From assembly GCA_026120185.1 (NCBI GenBank), contig JANUWF010001176.1:5713501-5777500 (forward strand): DNA of 64,000 nucleotides. The letters run 5' to 3'. This stretch comes from Voacanga thouarsii. Its lineage: Eukaryota > Streptophyta > Magnoliopsida > Gentianales > Apocynaceae. The notes beneath the pieces were generated by a model. That model saw only the letters and a program-made list of their open reading frames with translations. It was not told the origin of the DNA and did not search any database. Shown piece by piece: positions 45,675 to 56,534 of this stretch (position 1 is the first letter of the stretch; each line of letters starts with the position of its first letter). The translations under genes were made by a program, and so were the position numbers.

Positions 45675-47983
45675 TGGTGAAAATTGGAAAAATAAAGCTT
45701 TAATGTAAATAAAACTATAGCCATTTTTTATTCATGTTGGTGATCACATATTGTTCAAAGCATGAATTTGGTGACTTGTTGGTCTGAAAACATGAAGCAT
45801 TAAAGATGTTTTGATGAAGAATAAGTTGGATTAAGGGTTGTATAGATGCTACAAATGAAGAAGAACAAGATGGTAATGTTATTTTGTGAAAATGGAGTTA
45901 GAACAACGAAAATTCTGGGATATTTTTGGCGCAATAGTTTCTAGACTGTTTTGAGGATATGGAAAAAGAATCAATAGAAGCTTAGTTCTCTAACAAGAGT
46001 TTTAATATAAAATGGAGCCCGATCTAAGGTGTAGATCAAAAGTTATGCACAAAACAAAATGGTGTGTTTAACGGGAAAAATGCAGAATTTTAGTTTTGAT
46101 GTAAGTGAACTTTAAGGAAATGTTTGCACGACTTTGGGAATGAAAATGGTGGGGAACATGAAGAAGATTTCATGTTCATGAAGAAAAAGAAATAGAGAAA
46201 CAGGAAATGGAAGAATTGAGTGTGTAATATATGTATGCGTACATGTTTTACTCAAAGAAGGAAAAATGAAGAAATAAGGAAATAAGGGATTTCCTTATGT
46301 TTGTATTGATCAAGTATTTGTTTGAACCTTAGCAAACCAAACTAAGTATAAAATGATGTTTAATGTAGGTTGTTCGCATTAAACAGTCAGCGATGGGTTA
46401 GGTACAATATACAAACGACATAAGCTATTTAGGATACGAGATGAGTCCCACTAGATTTCTAAACTTTTTAAATGCTATTATGCTTTCCTTTTGTGAAATA
46501 ATACATTATGTACCATTTTGAAATCTCTGGTTTGATTTAAGGTTTTTCTGAGTAAGAAAATACTGTTTTGCCATGTTGAGTTGGCATTAATATCATAATT
46601 GGCTTAGAAACCTTAAAGGAAAACAAAAGCCTGTATTTTGTAAATTTAATCCTTTTGGGATTAAATAAATGATATTTTCGAAATATGGTAATTTTTGGTA
46701 CCAGGTATTCAAAAAATGACTAGATTGCCCTTATTGGAATATTTTATGGCAACATAATTGAAAACTTTAAATTTATCCCTCTTTTAAGGTTAGAATTCTA
46801 GAATTCTTTATCAAAATTCTTTTTGGAATCGGATATGGGTAAAATGACCCGAATACCCTTATTGGAACATTTTATGATGCGAAAGGGACTTTTTATCTAT
46901 TTTCGCTGCAGATTTTGGAAATGATCTCTCGGTATGAGATCAATCTTTGGAAAATGATATTTTGGCCCTGAAAAATATTTTATTTATATTCTTGCGGGAA
47001 TAAATTATTTATTTGGCCTTGTGAGCCAATAGAACTGGTATTGGTCTTGTGAACCAGTAGAAACGTTAACTACTCAGTAAGGACTTTGATCTTTATACTA
47101 GCTCATGTTAGAAAGAGACGACCCCAAGTAACTTGACTAGTTCTGGGGATTGTCTTACTCCAAATTAGGGGATATAACATTGAAATGAGTTGTCCTGGCT
47201 AGCCGTTTAGTGTTTGACAATTGTCGTACCCTATGTGCACTTTATTTTGGTTTATTCGTGGGCTGGGCCAGACACCTGGCATTGTTCAACCCCTTGCTAC
47301 CTCGATGGTGATTGATATTAGGATTGGGACCCATGGGCTTATTGTAGCAAGTAAAACATTTTGAATTACTCGATATTGTGCTAGTTTGCACTTACCGTTC
47401 TGACAATGCATAGTTGATTACTATAGGCTTGTGTCCTTAGTACAATAAGACTGTGATATCGAAGGCGAAGCCTTGTGAGCTTTGCACGTGGGCCGATCTT
47501 CTGTTGAGAAAAGTGCCTGCATTTTGGAAATTGGGGCAATAACTGTGTAATCAAATACAATTTTTCCAAATTTGTTTGAAATTGAAACAAACTCCCTCCT
47601 AGTGAGCGGTAGAGTTATTTTCAGTAGAAAATTATAATCCTTTTCTTTTGAGGAATTTTTGAATAAAATTTGAAAATACTTATGTCATCTTGATTTATAA
47701 AGCACTAGCACACACTTGGGACTCACTCGGTGATTTTCACTCACACGTATCTTTTATTTTATTTTAGGAACCGAAGCTAAGCAATTGCACGGATAGAAGT
47801 GATACACAATATAGGTTTGGTTACTCCCTCTTTTGCTTATATATTTTACATTACTGATGTAGTACTGTTACCGGATGTCCGGGACCTCACTTTTAGTATA
47901 TTACATTATATATATATATATATATATAGTTATATTATATCAATTTGGGCTTTATTTACTTATCAGTTATTATCGTTATAAAA
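45675..47983 (+). repeat. Tandem duplication, copy A
   Basis: Starts TGGTGAAAATTGGAAAAA and ends CGTTATAAA. It is collinear with copy B at a period of 2340 bases, with substitutions scattered throughout. Confidence 0.92.
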
Positions 47984-48014
47984 CTGATAATGTGTTATCG
48001 GATGTACTTATCAA

Positions 48015-50314
48015 TGGTGAAAATTGGAAAAAGAAAGCATTAATGTAAATAAAACTATAGCTATTTTTAATTCATGTTGGTGATCACATATTGTTCAAAG
48101 CATGAATTTGGTGACTTGTGGGTCTGAAAACATGAAGCATTAAATATGTTTTGATGAGGAATAAGGTGGATTAAGTGTTGTATAGATGCTATAAATGAAG
48201 GAGAACAAGATGGTAATGTTATTTTGTGAAAATGGAATTAGAACAATGAAAATTCTGGGATATTTTTGCCCCAGTAGTTTCTGGACAATTGTGGTGATAT
48301 GGAAAAAGAATCAATAGAAGCTTAGTTCAAGGTCTAATGAGAGTTTTGATACAAAATGGAGCCCGATCGGAGTTGTAGATCAAAAGTTATGCACAAAACA
48401 AAATGGTGTGTTTAACAGGAAAATGCAAAATTTTAGTTTTGATGTAAGTGAACTTTAAGGAATTATTTGCATGATTTTGGGAATGAAAATGGTGGGAAAC
48501 ATGAAGAAGAGTTCATGTTCATGAAGAAAAGGAAATATAAAAACGGAAAATGGAAGAATTGAGTGTGTAATATATGTATGCATACATGTTTTACTCAAAG
48601 AAGGAAAAATGAAGAAATAAGGAAATAAGGGATTTCCTTATGTTTGTATTAACCAAGTATTGGTTTGAATCTTAGCAAACCAAACTAAGTATAAAATGAT
48701 GTTTAATGTAGGTTATTCATATTAAACAGTCAGCAACGAGTTAGGTACAATATGCAAACAACATAAACTATTTAGGACACGAGGTGAGTCCCACTGGATT
48801 TCTAAACTTTTTAAATGCTAGTATGCTTTCCTTTTGTGAAATAACACATTATGTAGCATTTTGAAATACCTAGTTTGATTTTAAAATTTTTCTGAGTAAG
48901 AAAATACTATTTTGCCATGTTGAGCTGGCATTAATATCATAATTGGCTTAGAAACCTTAAAGGAAGACAAAAGTCTATATTTTGTAAATTTAATCCTTTT
49001 GGGATTAAATAAATGGGATTTTCGAAATATAGTAATTTTTGGTATCGAGTATTCAAAAAATGACTGGAATGCCCTTATTGGAATATTTTATGGAAGCATA
49101 ATTGGAAACTTTGAATTTAACCCTCTTTTAGGGTTAGAATTCTGGAATTCTTTATTAAAATTCTTTTTGGAATTGATTATGGGTAAAATGACCCGAATAC
49201 CCTTATTAGAACATTTTATGATGTGAATGGGCTTTTTATCCTTTTTCGCTGCAGATTTTGAAAATGATCTCTTGGTATGAGATCAATCTTTGGAAAATGA
49301 TATTTTGGTCCCGAAAAATATTTTATTTATATTCCTGTGGGAATAAATTATTTATTTGTCCTTGTGAGCCAATGGAACTGGTACTAGTCTTGTGAAACAG
49401 TGGAAATGTTGAGTACTCAATAAGAACTTTAATCTTTGTACTAGCTCATGTTAAAGAGAGATGACTCCAAGTAACCTGGCTAGTTCTGGGGATTGTCATA
49501 CACCAAATTAAGCAATAGGACATTGAGATGAGTCGTCTTGGCTAGCCGTTTAGTGCCTGGCAATTGTCGTACCTTGTATGCACTTTATTTTAGGTTGTTC
49601 ACTGGTTAGGCCGGACACCTGGCGTTGTTCAACCCCTTGCTACCTTGATGGTGATTAACATTAGGAGTGGAACCTCTGGGCTTGTGGTAGCAAGTAAAAC
49701 ATTTTGAATTACTCGGTATTGTGTTTTTTTGCACTTACCATTCTAACAATGCACAGTCGAGTACTATAGGCTTGTGTCCTTAGTACAGTAAGACTTTGAT
49801 GTCGAAGGCGAAGCCTTGTAAGCTTTGCACGCAGGCCGACCTTCTGTTGAGAGAAGTGCTTACATTTTGGAAATTGGGGCAATGACTGTGTAATCAAATA
49901 CGATTTTTCCAAATATGTTTGAAATTGAAACAAACTCCCTCCTAGTGAGCGGTAGAGTTGTTTTCACTGAAAAATTATAATCCTTTTCCTATGAGAAATT
50001 TTTGAATAAAATTCAAAAATACTTGTGTCAACTTGATTTGTAAAGCACTAGCACACATTTGCGACTTACTGGGTGATTTTCACCCACACGTCTTTTATCT
50101 TATTTTAGGAATCGAAGCTGAGCAATTGCACGGATAAAAGTTATACCACAATATAGGTCCAGTTACCCCCTCTTTTGCTTATGTTTTTTACATTACTGAT
50201 ATAGTACTGTTATCGGATATATAGGACCTCACTTTTGGTATGTTACATTATACCTGTATGGTTATATTATATCAATCTAGACTTTATTTACTTATCAGTT
50301 ATTACCGTTATAAA
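48015..50314 (+). repeat. Tandem duplication, copy B
   Basis: Second copy, separated from A by a 31-base filler (47984-48014). Only copy B is followed by the authentic LTR 3' end. Parallel small frames occur in both copies (47381-47590 and 49709-49933, minus strand), which reflects the duplication and not a gene. Confidence 0.92.
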
Positions 50315-50638
50315 GACCCTTTGTCCAGGCAACTGGACGAGGTGACACCCGACTTATGGTATGTTTCCGTTGCTATTTACAGTAGGGGTGTTACAATGTT
50401 CTTGGCTAATATCTGCAAAATGTTAAATTGAAAGAGTTATGCTAATCCAATAAGTAGTCCAGACATCAATTGGAAATAAATAAGTTATATATAATAATAT
50501 ACTTTTGATTAAATCCTTGATAGTACCCAATGGTCGACTAGAACTGATTATTCTTTTTCAATTTCTTTTATAAATGTGACTTCTTTATGACATTTGACTG
50601 TAGGGTAGGATAGCCACAAGCCCATAGCAGTAAAAATA

Positions 50639-50782
50639 TATGGTCTAGCCTTAAAATAAAACAAAGTATGACCCAACTTTAAAATAAAATAAGAGTATGG
50701 CCTAACTTTAAAATAAAACAAAAGTATGGCCTAACCCTAAAATAAAACAAAAGTTTGGCCCAACCTTAAAATAAAACATTAG
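50639..50782 (+). repeat. Five tandem copies of a 29-base repeat
   Basis: Unit TATGGCCTAACTTTAAAATA followed by AAACAAAAG; copies start at 50639, 50667, 50696, 50725 and 50754 with one to four differences each. Confidence 0.93.
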
Positions 50783-50928
50783 TTGGACTTTTTTTTTTAA
50801 AAAAAATTACAACAAAGCTTATATGAGGAGGCCCATTGCCATGGGCAACTAAGCTGGCCTGATGGCAGCCCAGCCAGGCAAGCATGATACATTAGTTGGT
50901 GCTGGCCTATAACGTTAATTTATATTTA

Positions 50929-50931
<3 letters not shown>

Positions 50932-50968
<37 letters not shown>
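50932..50968. repeat. (TA)n microsatellite
   Basis: About 18 TA units in noncoding sequence. Confidence 0.9.
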
Positions 50969-50969
<1 letters not shown>

Positions 50970-52096
50970 CAACTACCCCCACAGCATATAAAGTCTACCA
51001 TAGGGTCAACTCTAGCAAGCAAAAACATCATTTTTGTTCAATGCAAAATATAGTATAAGTCAAAAACACCTTGTTTTTCGTTAAAACAACATCAAAGACA
51101 AAACCTACATCAAACACAAAAATTTGAAAAACCAATAGAAACTAGAACACAAAACATAACTTTTTGAGCACGGTAGACATAAAAAAATCTAGAATCCCCA
51201 AATAATTCAGTCCTATCTACTAATATAACACTTCCTTCTTATTTTTTTCTTTTTCTAAAGCATAATATAAACAAGAAAATTTTTCTTAAGTTTTAATTTT
51301 ATTTACTTTTTTCAAGAATTAAGAAAAGCACAACACATATTACATTTACACATAACAAACAAATACCTATGAATTTTAGATTAGGAAGAAGGTTACCGAT
51401 ATTAGTCCTGATTTTTTATCTCGCCAGAAATGTCAAATTGAGATTTTTTTCTTGATTAAGAGGAATTTTAGTCACATACTTAAATTTTAGAATATATTCT
51501 TCCTCCCCATCTCCTAAACCCATAAGCTATTAATCAAACATTATTTATAGCACATATGATAACATTATTCAAAATGAAAATAAAATAACCATACTTAGTT
51601 CCCAAATTTATATAGAAAATATAATTTCAGAATATTCTTGAAAATCAGAAGATGTCAGAACTACTTACCTTTCACAAATTGTCAGAATTAACACCTCTAA
51701 CTTAAGTCAAATATTCACCACAACCGCTCTCAAACATCAACCACTACAATACTCAAATCAATCAAAAGGGCTATATCCCTAATAAATCAATTAAACCTTA
51801 GTCTTAAAACCCTTAAAGTGGAGAAGAAGGAAACCTCCTAATATCTAACCATCCTCATAAACAAATTAATAATTAGAATTCATAAAACTTACCTTCAAGG
51901 TTGGGAAACCAAAGCTTTATTTTCCAGTATCTAATACACTCATATGATTATCATGTGCAACTAATGATAAGAATATGAAACTATCGTCCAGATAAATAGA
52001 TGTGGATTAACATTTTTTTAAAAAAAACTAAATAACAAACACACCCCTCTAATTTAATTTATTCTCCCAAGATTCCAAGACTTATGGGCTATATCG

Positions 52097-52985
52097 CACT
52101 ACCAAAAAAAAAAAAAAAAAAAAAACCTTCTATGACCAAAAAATTTCCTAGCTAAAGGTCAAAATTTCCTAGCTAAATGTCAATGGTGACAAAATTAACT
52201 TCCTCACTGAAGCATCGTCGCCAAAGGTTTTTGGTGACAAAATTCTACATTTTTTTCACCAAAGAGTGTCCCTTTAGAGAGGAAATTTTTTCCTAGCTAA
52301 AGCTTTTACTTTCCGCTAGGAAAATTTCCCAGCTACAGCTATAAACATTTTGTAGTGATAGTACAATTTTGAGAAAATATTATTACCATTCATAATAAAA
52401 AACTTCCTCACCAACACAAAATATTTTCTAGCCAAAAGAGGTCAACGCGACAAAAAATTTTCTCACTAAAGACTTCACTTTTTTGCTAGGAAATTTTTCT
52501 AGCAACAAAACGTTTCATCGCTAAAGTTTCGTCATGAAAAATATAATTTTAATCAAGAAATTAAATACTATTTTGAGGAAAAAAAATTACCTTTCCAGAC
52601 AAAAAATTTTCTCACCGATGAGACTAATTTCATTGCCAAAAAGAGGTCAATGGCAACAAAATACTTTCTTGCCAATAGTATAATTTTTTAAAAATACAAA
52701 TTATTTAATTTTGTGGACAACCCACACCAGATCACACCCGTCTTACTACACGATCTTCATGGAACACTCACACCAAATCGCATCCTTCTTAGTGGACGGT
52801 CTATAAGGACCAACCACACCAGATTATTGCCCAAAAACTAGTTGAGGAATTTTGCCTTTACCAAGTTTCGAACCAGTAACCTCACATACGTATGAGGTAA
52901 AGCTTAGCCACTGGGCCAGATAGTTTGGTCATACTTTTTTTCTCTTTAATAAACTATTCTAAACATTCTTTTTGAAATTTTTTTA
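52097..52985 (+). mobile_element. 5' end of a second CACTA-like element
   Basis: Begins CACTACCAAAAAA and shows the same subterminal motif vocabulary as CACTA 1 (TTTCCTAGCTAAAG, CGTCGCCAAAGG, GTGACAAAATT, TTTTCTCACTAAAG). It leads into a tRNA-like segment and then a TA/TG microsatellite core, like CACTA 1. The opposite terminus is not found; viral sequence follows the microsatellite at 53873. No transposase. Confidence 0.65.
52865..52919 (-). repeat. tRNA-like segment with A and B boxes in CACTA 2
   Basis: Minus strand: TGGCCCAGTGG (A box, matches TRGCNNAGYNG) and, 44 bases on, GGTTCGAAAC (B box, close to GGTTCGANNC). A tRNA cloverleaf is not evident, so I call it a tRNA-derived (SINE-like) internal promoter remnant and not a tRNA gene. 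Confidence 0.5.
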
Positions 52986-53019
52986 AAACATTATTATATA
53001 TCATACAATATAATAATCA

Positions 53020-53109
53020 CATAATATATATATATATATACATATATACACACACATACATGTATTCATATATATATATATATATATATATAACACATAC
53101 ATAAACATC

Positions 53110-53142
<33 letters not shown>

Positions 53143-53872
53143 TATACATAAATACATTTATATGTATATATATTCATAATTATATATACATATATATATA
53201 TGTATGTATGTATATACAAATGTATATATACAAACACATATATGTACATATGCATATATGTATCCATATATTGTGTATATACATACATATATATATATAT
53301 ATATATGAATATGTGTATATGTATAAATATGTATGAATATGTATATATGTGTGTATGTGCATACAATACACAAATACACATATATATACATATTCATACA
53401 TATTTATATATATACACATATCATATATACAAATATACATATTCATATATATATATATATATATATATTCATATATTCACACATATACATATATATATAT
53501 ATACACACATATACATATATATGTGTGTGTGTGTGTGTGTGTGTACAATACACAAATACACACATATATACATATTTGTACATATTTATATATATACACA
53601 TATCATTTATATATATATATATATATACATATTCATATACATATATATACACACACACACCACACACATATTCACATTTTTTTATATACATATTCATATA
53701 TATATATATATATATATATATCATATACTTAAATACATACATATATATATATTAAAAAATATATTCATATATTCATACACACATATACATATATATATTC
53801 ATATATATATATATATATATATATATGCATATTTACATAAATATTTACATATATATTTACATATATACATAT
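53020..53872. repeat. Long TA/TG/CA compound microsatellite
   Basis: About 850 bases of (TA)n, (TG)n, (CA)n and ATATACAT-type units. Long open frames on both strands are repetitive Tyr/Ile/His/Met strings caused by the repeat. The plus frame happens to run into viral sequence at 53873. Confidence 0.95.
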
Positions 53873-54091
53873 TAACCAATTTTAATGGTGAAATACATGA
53901 GATTGATGAAGTTGTAGAAACAATACTTCGATTCGGTAATAAAACAATTGCTATTAGATTGCTCATTGAAGTTGAAGGCAATAATAGTACATTAGAAATA
54001 ATGTTAGGAAATACATTTTTAGAAAAGGTAAAACCATATCAGATTATCTCTTATGGTTTAAAGATAACTTATAGTGGAAAATTAATATATA
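53873..54091 (+). pseudogene. Endogenous pararetrovirus, protease-like fragment (copy A)
   Basis: Inverted duplicate of 61980-62200, in the same relative frame, starting abruptly at the microsatellite. It encodes the strands after the first aspartic-protease-like active site, including [11 protein letters not shown], which resembles the I-L-G-x-x-F-L retropepsin strand. The active-site triplet itself is not present in this copy. Homology to copy B ends at about 54091. Part of an old caulimovirid integration; non-functional. Confidence 0.65.
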
Positions 54092-54518
54092 AAGATGACC
54101 CGTGGATTAAAGAAAAGAATATCTTTATGATGTGATAATCCTAAAATGACATTAATGATAGGATGTGATAGTTCTTTTTATTATAATAAGGTAAAAAGGA
54201 AATATAAAAAGAAAAAACAATTTAAGAAAAGAAAAGGCTAGTATATATGGATATAAAAAACCGATAAAACAAACATTTAGAAGAAAAAAGAAGGTTACAA
54301 AACCTACAGATTGCAAAAGCTATTATTGTCATAAGATAGGTCACTATGCTAATAGATGTCCTAAAAAGTTAGTCAAAATAAAAAGATATTTGAAATAGAT
54401 GAAGATATCAATCAGATGACTGAACAGGGAGAATTTGTTCAAATAAATGAATTTGAAGATATTGAATCTGAAGATAGTCTTTTTATTCTGACAGATATAG
54501 AATATACATCGTCTGATA
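54092..54518 (+). pseudogene. Endogenous pararetrovirus, coat protein C-terminus
   Basis: A lysine/arginine-rich run is followed by a zinc knuckle at about 54307-54363 of the form CxxC-GH-C, in which the first Cys codon has become Ser, and then an acidic tail before the movement protein start. The basic region plus zinc knuckle plus acidic tail is the usual C-terminus of caulimovirid coat proteins, which bind the viral RNA. Frameshifts and stops separate the parts. Only the end of the protein is present. Confidence 0.65.
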
Positions 54519-55084
54519 ATGAATGAGATTACTGAAGCTTCTAGTTCATCCATAATAGATAATATAGAAGAACAGTTAGGCGAATATATACAAGACATAT
54601 TAATTGATAAAAGAAAATTAAAACAAATTCAAAATGAAGGATTTTCTTTATCAAATTATTCTAGATTTAAAGTAAATATTCTTGAAAAATTAGGTATTAA
54701 ACCAAGAAAACATCATTTGTTTTATGGTTTAAATATGCAGGAAAGAGCTTTAGATGTTACCCTTACAGGGAATAAGGTTATGATTCCTTTGTTATCAAAG
54801 AATGATCTTCAAGATAAATTGCAAAAAATCAAACCAGAGATTCGTGATACTCTAGGATAGGTACACAATGGAGCAATTCAAATAATCCTTAAATCTACAT
54901 TTAAGGAAGGGTTAGATACACCTATAGATTTAGCTGTTGTTGATAATAGAATACAAAATCATGAAGAAGCGTGTCTAGGAATTCTTAGGGGCAATTTACA
55001 ATATAGAAAATTGAAATTTACTGTTTACCCTAGAATTTCTTACCATTTACAAGATAAAGATTTTGATAAAACTTTATCCATTTT
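54519..55084 (+). pseudogene. Endogenous pararetrovirus, movement protein (copy A)
   Basis: Movement protein of the 30K superfamily, which lets plant viruses pass through plasmodesmata. The open part runs from 54519 for 113 codons to a stop at 54858-54860; the same frame continues to about 55084. The family core is seen in the segment with STFKEGLDTPIDLAVVDNRI and, further on, GNLQYRKLKF and the DKDFDKTL end. Similarity to copy B (minus, 62480-62805) starts at GNLQY and ends at the DKTL. The C-terminal part is missing here. Confidence 0.75.
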
Positions 55085-55545
55085 TATTGGTCGGAAATTG
55101 CTGATTCAAAATCGATATATTTCTTAACATATTATCTTGAACTATTATGCATAGACTAATATCCATAGATATAGCAGATAAGTAAATAGAAATCATTTTC
55201 AATAAATTGTTTGCAAGTCACAAACATCAAAAACAATTATTAGAACAATAGTTTTTCATAATTAGAAGAATAAGGGTCCAACATGTTTCCATACCTTTTA
55301 ATCCGTTTTGATCACAATGCTTCCGGGTATTTTCTGAGACTTTTAGCGAGCGTTTCAGCCCCAACCTTTTTTAAGGTAACTTCCCTTAGAACTCCTTCAG
55401 AAACACATAGCACAGCTTCGTTTTGTTTCCTACCTTGAAGCGTAAGGATCAAAAGATAAAGAATATGTGGCAGTTTAGTCTTTCTAAAAAAGAAAATTAT
55501 TGTAAAGATAATGGCTCAGATGTTTATAGGATGCAAACTTAGAAT

Positions 55546-55551
55546 TTTATT
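55546..55551 (-). terminator. AATAAA polyadenylation signal in viral leader
   Basis: AATAAA on the minus strand about 70 bases downstream of the TATA box. Caulimovirids carry the polyadenylation signal in this position, so it is bypassed once and used at the end of the terminally redundant RNA. Confidence 0.5.
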
Positions 55552-55618
55552 GCATAGGTGAGTGGAGAGTACATAGAAAGAGGGGAAGATTTTTCGTGTC
55601 TTCTCCTTAAAAACTCCT

Positions 55619-55626
55619 TATTTATA
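55619..55626 (-). promoter_or_regulatory. Pararetroviral pregenomic RNA promoter, TATA box
   Basis: Minus strand TATAAATA in CTAGTATAAATAAGGAG, followed within about 30 bases by GAAGACACGAAAAATC, comparable in arrangement to known caulimovirid TATA regions. A GATAAG motif lies upstream at 55747-55752. Whether it is active is unknown. Confidence 0.55.
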
Positions 55627-55872
55627 CTAGAGGAGAACGGATTTCAAATTCGAACATTACATAAGCTAAAAACTATTTGCACACTTATTTGCTATACATG
55701 ATTGCACTTTAATAAAGTAGCTTTCATAAAGTAGGTTCATGAGAACCTTATCAGATGACTTTAGGTCGACATCTTCTTTTAGCTTGATCTTACTTTACTT
55801 TATCACTTTTGGCGTTATCTCATTATCGATGTGATTTAGTCACTATCAGTGTCAGAACGTCTTTTAAGGCAA

Positions 55873-55974
55873 CTACTTTTCCTTTAAGTGCCGAACACAC
55901 TGGACATGTTCCCTTATCATATTGTCGAATATGACAAAACGTTCCTGGGCTTGTGGGCTCAATCGAAGACTTCC
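55873..55974 (-). pseudogene. Viroplasmin-position ORF, C-terminal end
   Basis: The minus-strand frame ends with RFVIFDNMIREHVQCVRHLK and a stop at about 55870. It is separated from the rest of the ORF (57523-58500) by the solo LTR at 55980-57517; the frame on the two sides matches across the ATTAT duplication. It is the tail of the last viral ORF. Confidence 0.5.
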
Positions 55975-56157
55975 ATTATTGATAGGGCCTAAATTAGTCA
56001 TATACTTCCTAGTTATTTGAGACCATTTTGTGATACATTTTATGCAATAACTGGTCATATTCCTTCATATTTGAGATTTTACCTTTAGAAAGGTATTTTG
56101 TGCATTATTTTAGATTTTAGGGGTAAAATAAGGAAAAATCGTCGCTAAATAGACTAG

Positions 56158-56420
56158 AGGCGATGTCGGCCAGGACAGGAAAGGCGGCGCTGGTCACGTG
56201 CGGCTAGCACGCACTTTGAGGCACTAAAAAATCGATGAAATAGGGGCTGAACAGAACACAGCCGGCGCCAGTTAGGAGCCCAGAGGCGGCGCCGACTGCA
56301 ACCTAGAAAACTTAGCACGAAAATCAAGAAAATCAGCGAACGGACAGAGAGACAGAATGCAATCGGTGTTGGCCCTAGGCAGGACAAGCGGCGCCGGCTG
56401 TGCACTGGTACAGAGGCGGT
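56158..56420 (+). repeat. GC-rich motif cluster in solo LTR
   Basis: Copies such as GGCGGCGCTGG, GCCGGCGCCAG, GGCGGCGCCGAC and CGGCGCCGGC, in the same order as at 27105-27365 but partly decayed. Confidence 0.75.
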
Positions 56421-56526
56421 GCCTCGATTTTCTTGTGCATTTTTGGCAATTTTCAGAGTTTTAGTATTTTCCTACTTCTATTCAGCCAGAAACCCTAGAG
56501 GGACGAATTTAGGCACTTCTAAAGCC

Positions 56527-56534
56527 TATAAATA
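56527..56534 (+). promoter_or_regulatory. TATA box of Athila-type solo LTR
   Basis: TATAAATA in the context AAGCC-TATAAATAG, identical to that at 27472-27479. Confidence 0.5.

Larger units (their letters stand above)
44554..50395 (+). mobile_element. Solo LTR (Gypsy, chromovirus type) with internal tandem duplication
   Basis: Bounded by TGTAATACC on the left and GGGGTGTTACA on the right, with the perfect 5-base target duplication ATGTT at 44549-44553 and 50396-50400. There is no internal coding domain, so it is a solo LTR. It is 5842 bases long because a segment of about 2.3 kb is duplicated; without this it would be about 3.5 kb, like the LTR at 32260-35666. The 3' block GACGAGGTGACACCCGAC (50327-50344) is shared with that LTR. 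Small open frames inside are not genes. Confidence 0.88.
50401..52096. other. Noncoding LTR-like sequence
   Basis: No ORF with a domain. It probably includes the rest of the minus LTR begun at 44208. It contains the 29-base tandem array (50639-50782), a GC-richer patch with GCCATGGGCAACTAAG (about 50838-50886) and a (TA)n tract (50932-50968). Confidence 0.4.
55086..55872 (-). other. Endogenous pararetrovirus intergenic and leader region
   Basis: Lies between the stop of the last viral ORF (minus, 55873) and the end of viral copy A. It contains a TATA box and downstream AATAAA on the minus strand, the arrangement of a caulimovirid pregenomic RNA promoter. I did not find a tRNA-Met primer site here. 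Confidence 0.55.

Noticed and set aside
47381..49933. Two similar minus-strand frames of 69 and 74 codons
   Set aside because: They are the same segment in the two copies of the LTR tandem duplication; no domain.
44208..52096. One large LTR from 44208 to 52096 with a second element inside
   Set aside because: Plausible, but I could not find a matching terminus or target duplication on the right, so only the fragment at 44208-44553 is listed.
52097..52364. Short complete CACTA element ending at GTAGTG near 52364
   Set aside because: The flanking triplets (TCG and ATA) do not match, and the subterminal motif pattern continues beyond; it is an internal motif.
52865..52919. Functional tRNA gene
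   Set aside because: A and B boxes are present, but no acceptor stem or anticodon arm could be paired.
53001..53872. Several long overlapping open frames of 80-310 codons on both strands
   Set aside because: They are translations of a TA/TG/CA microsatellite, all low-complexity Tyr/Ile/His/Met. Only the last 85 codons of one frame are real (viral) sequence.
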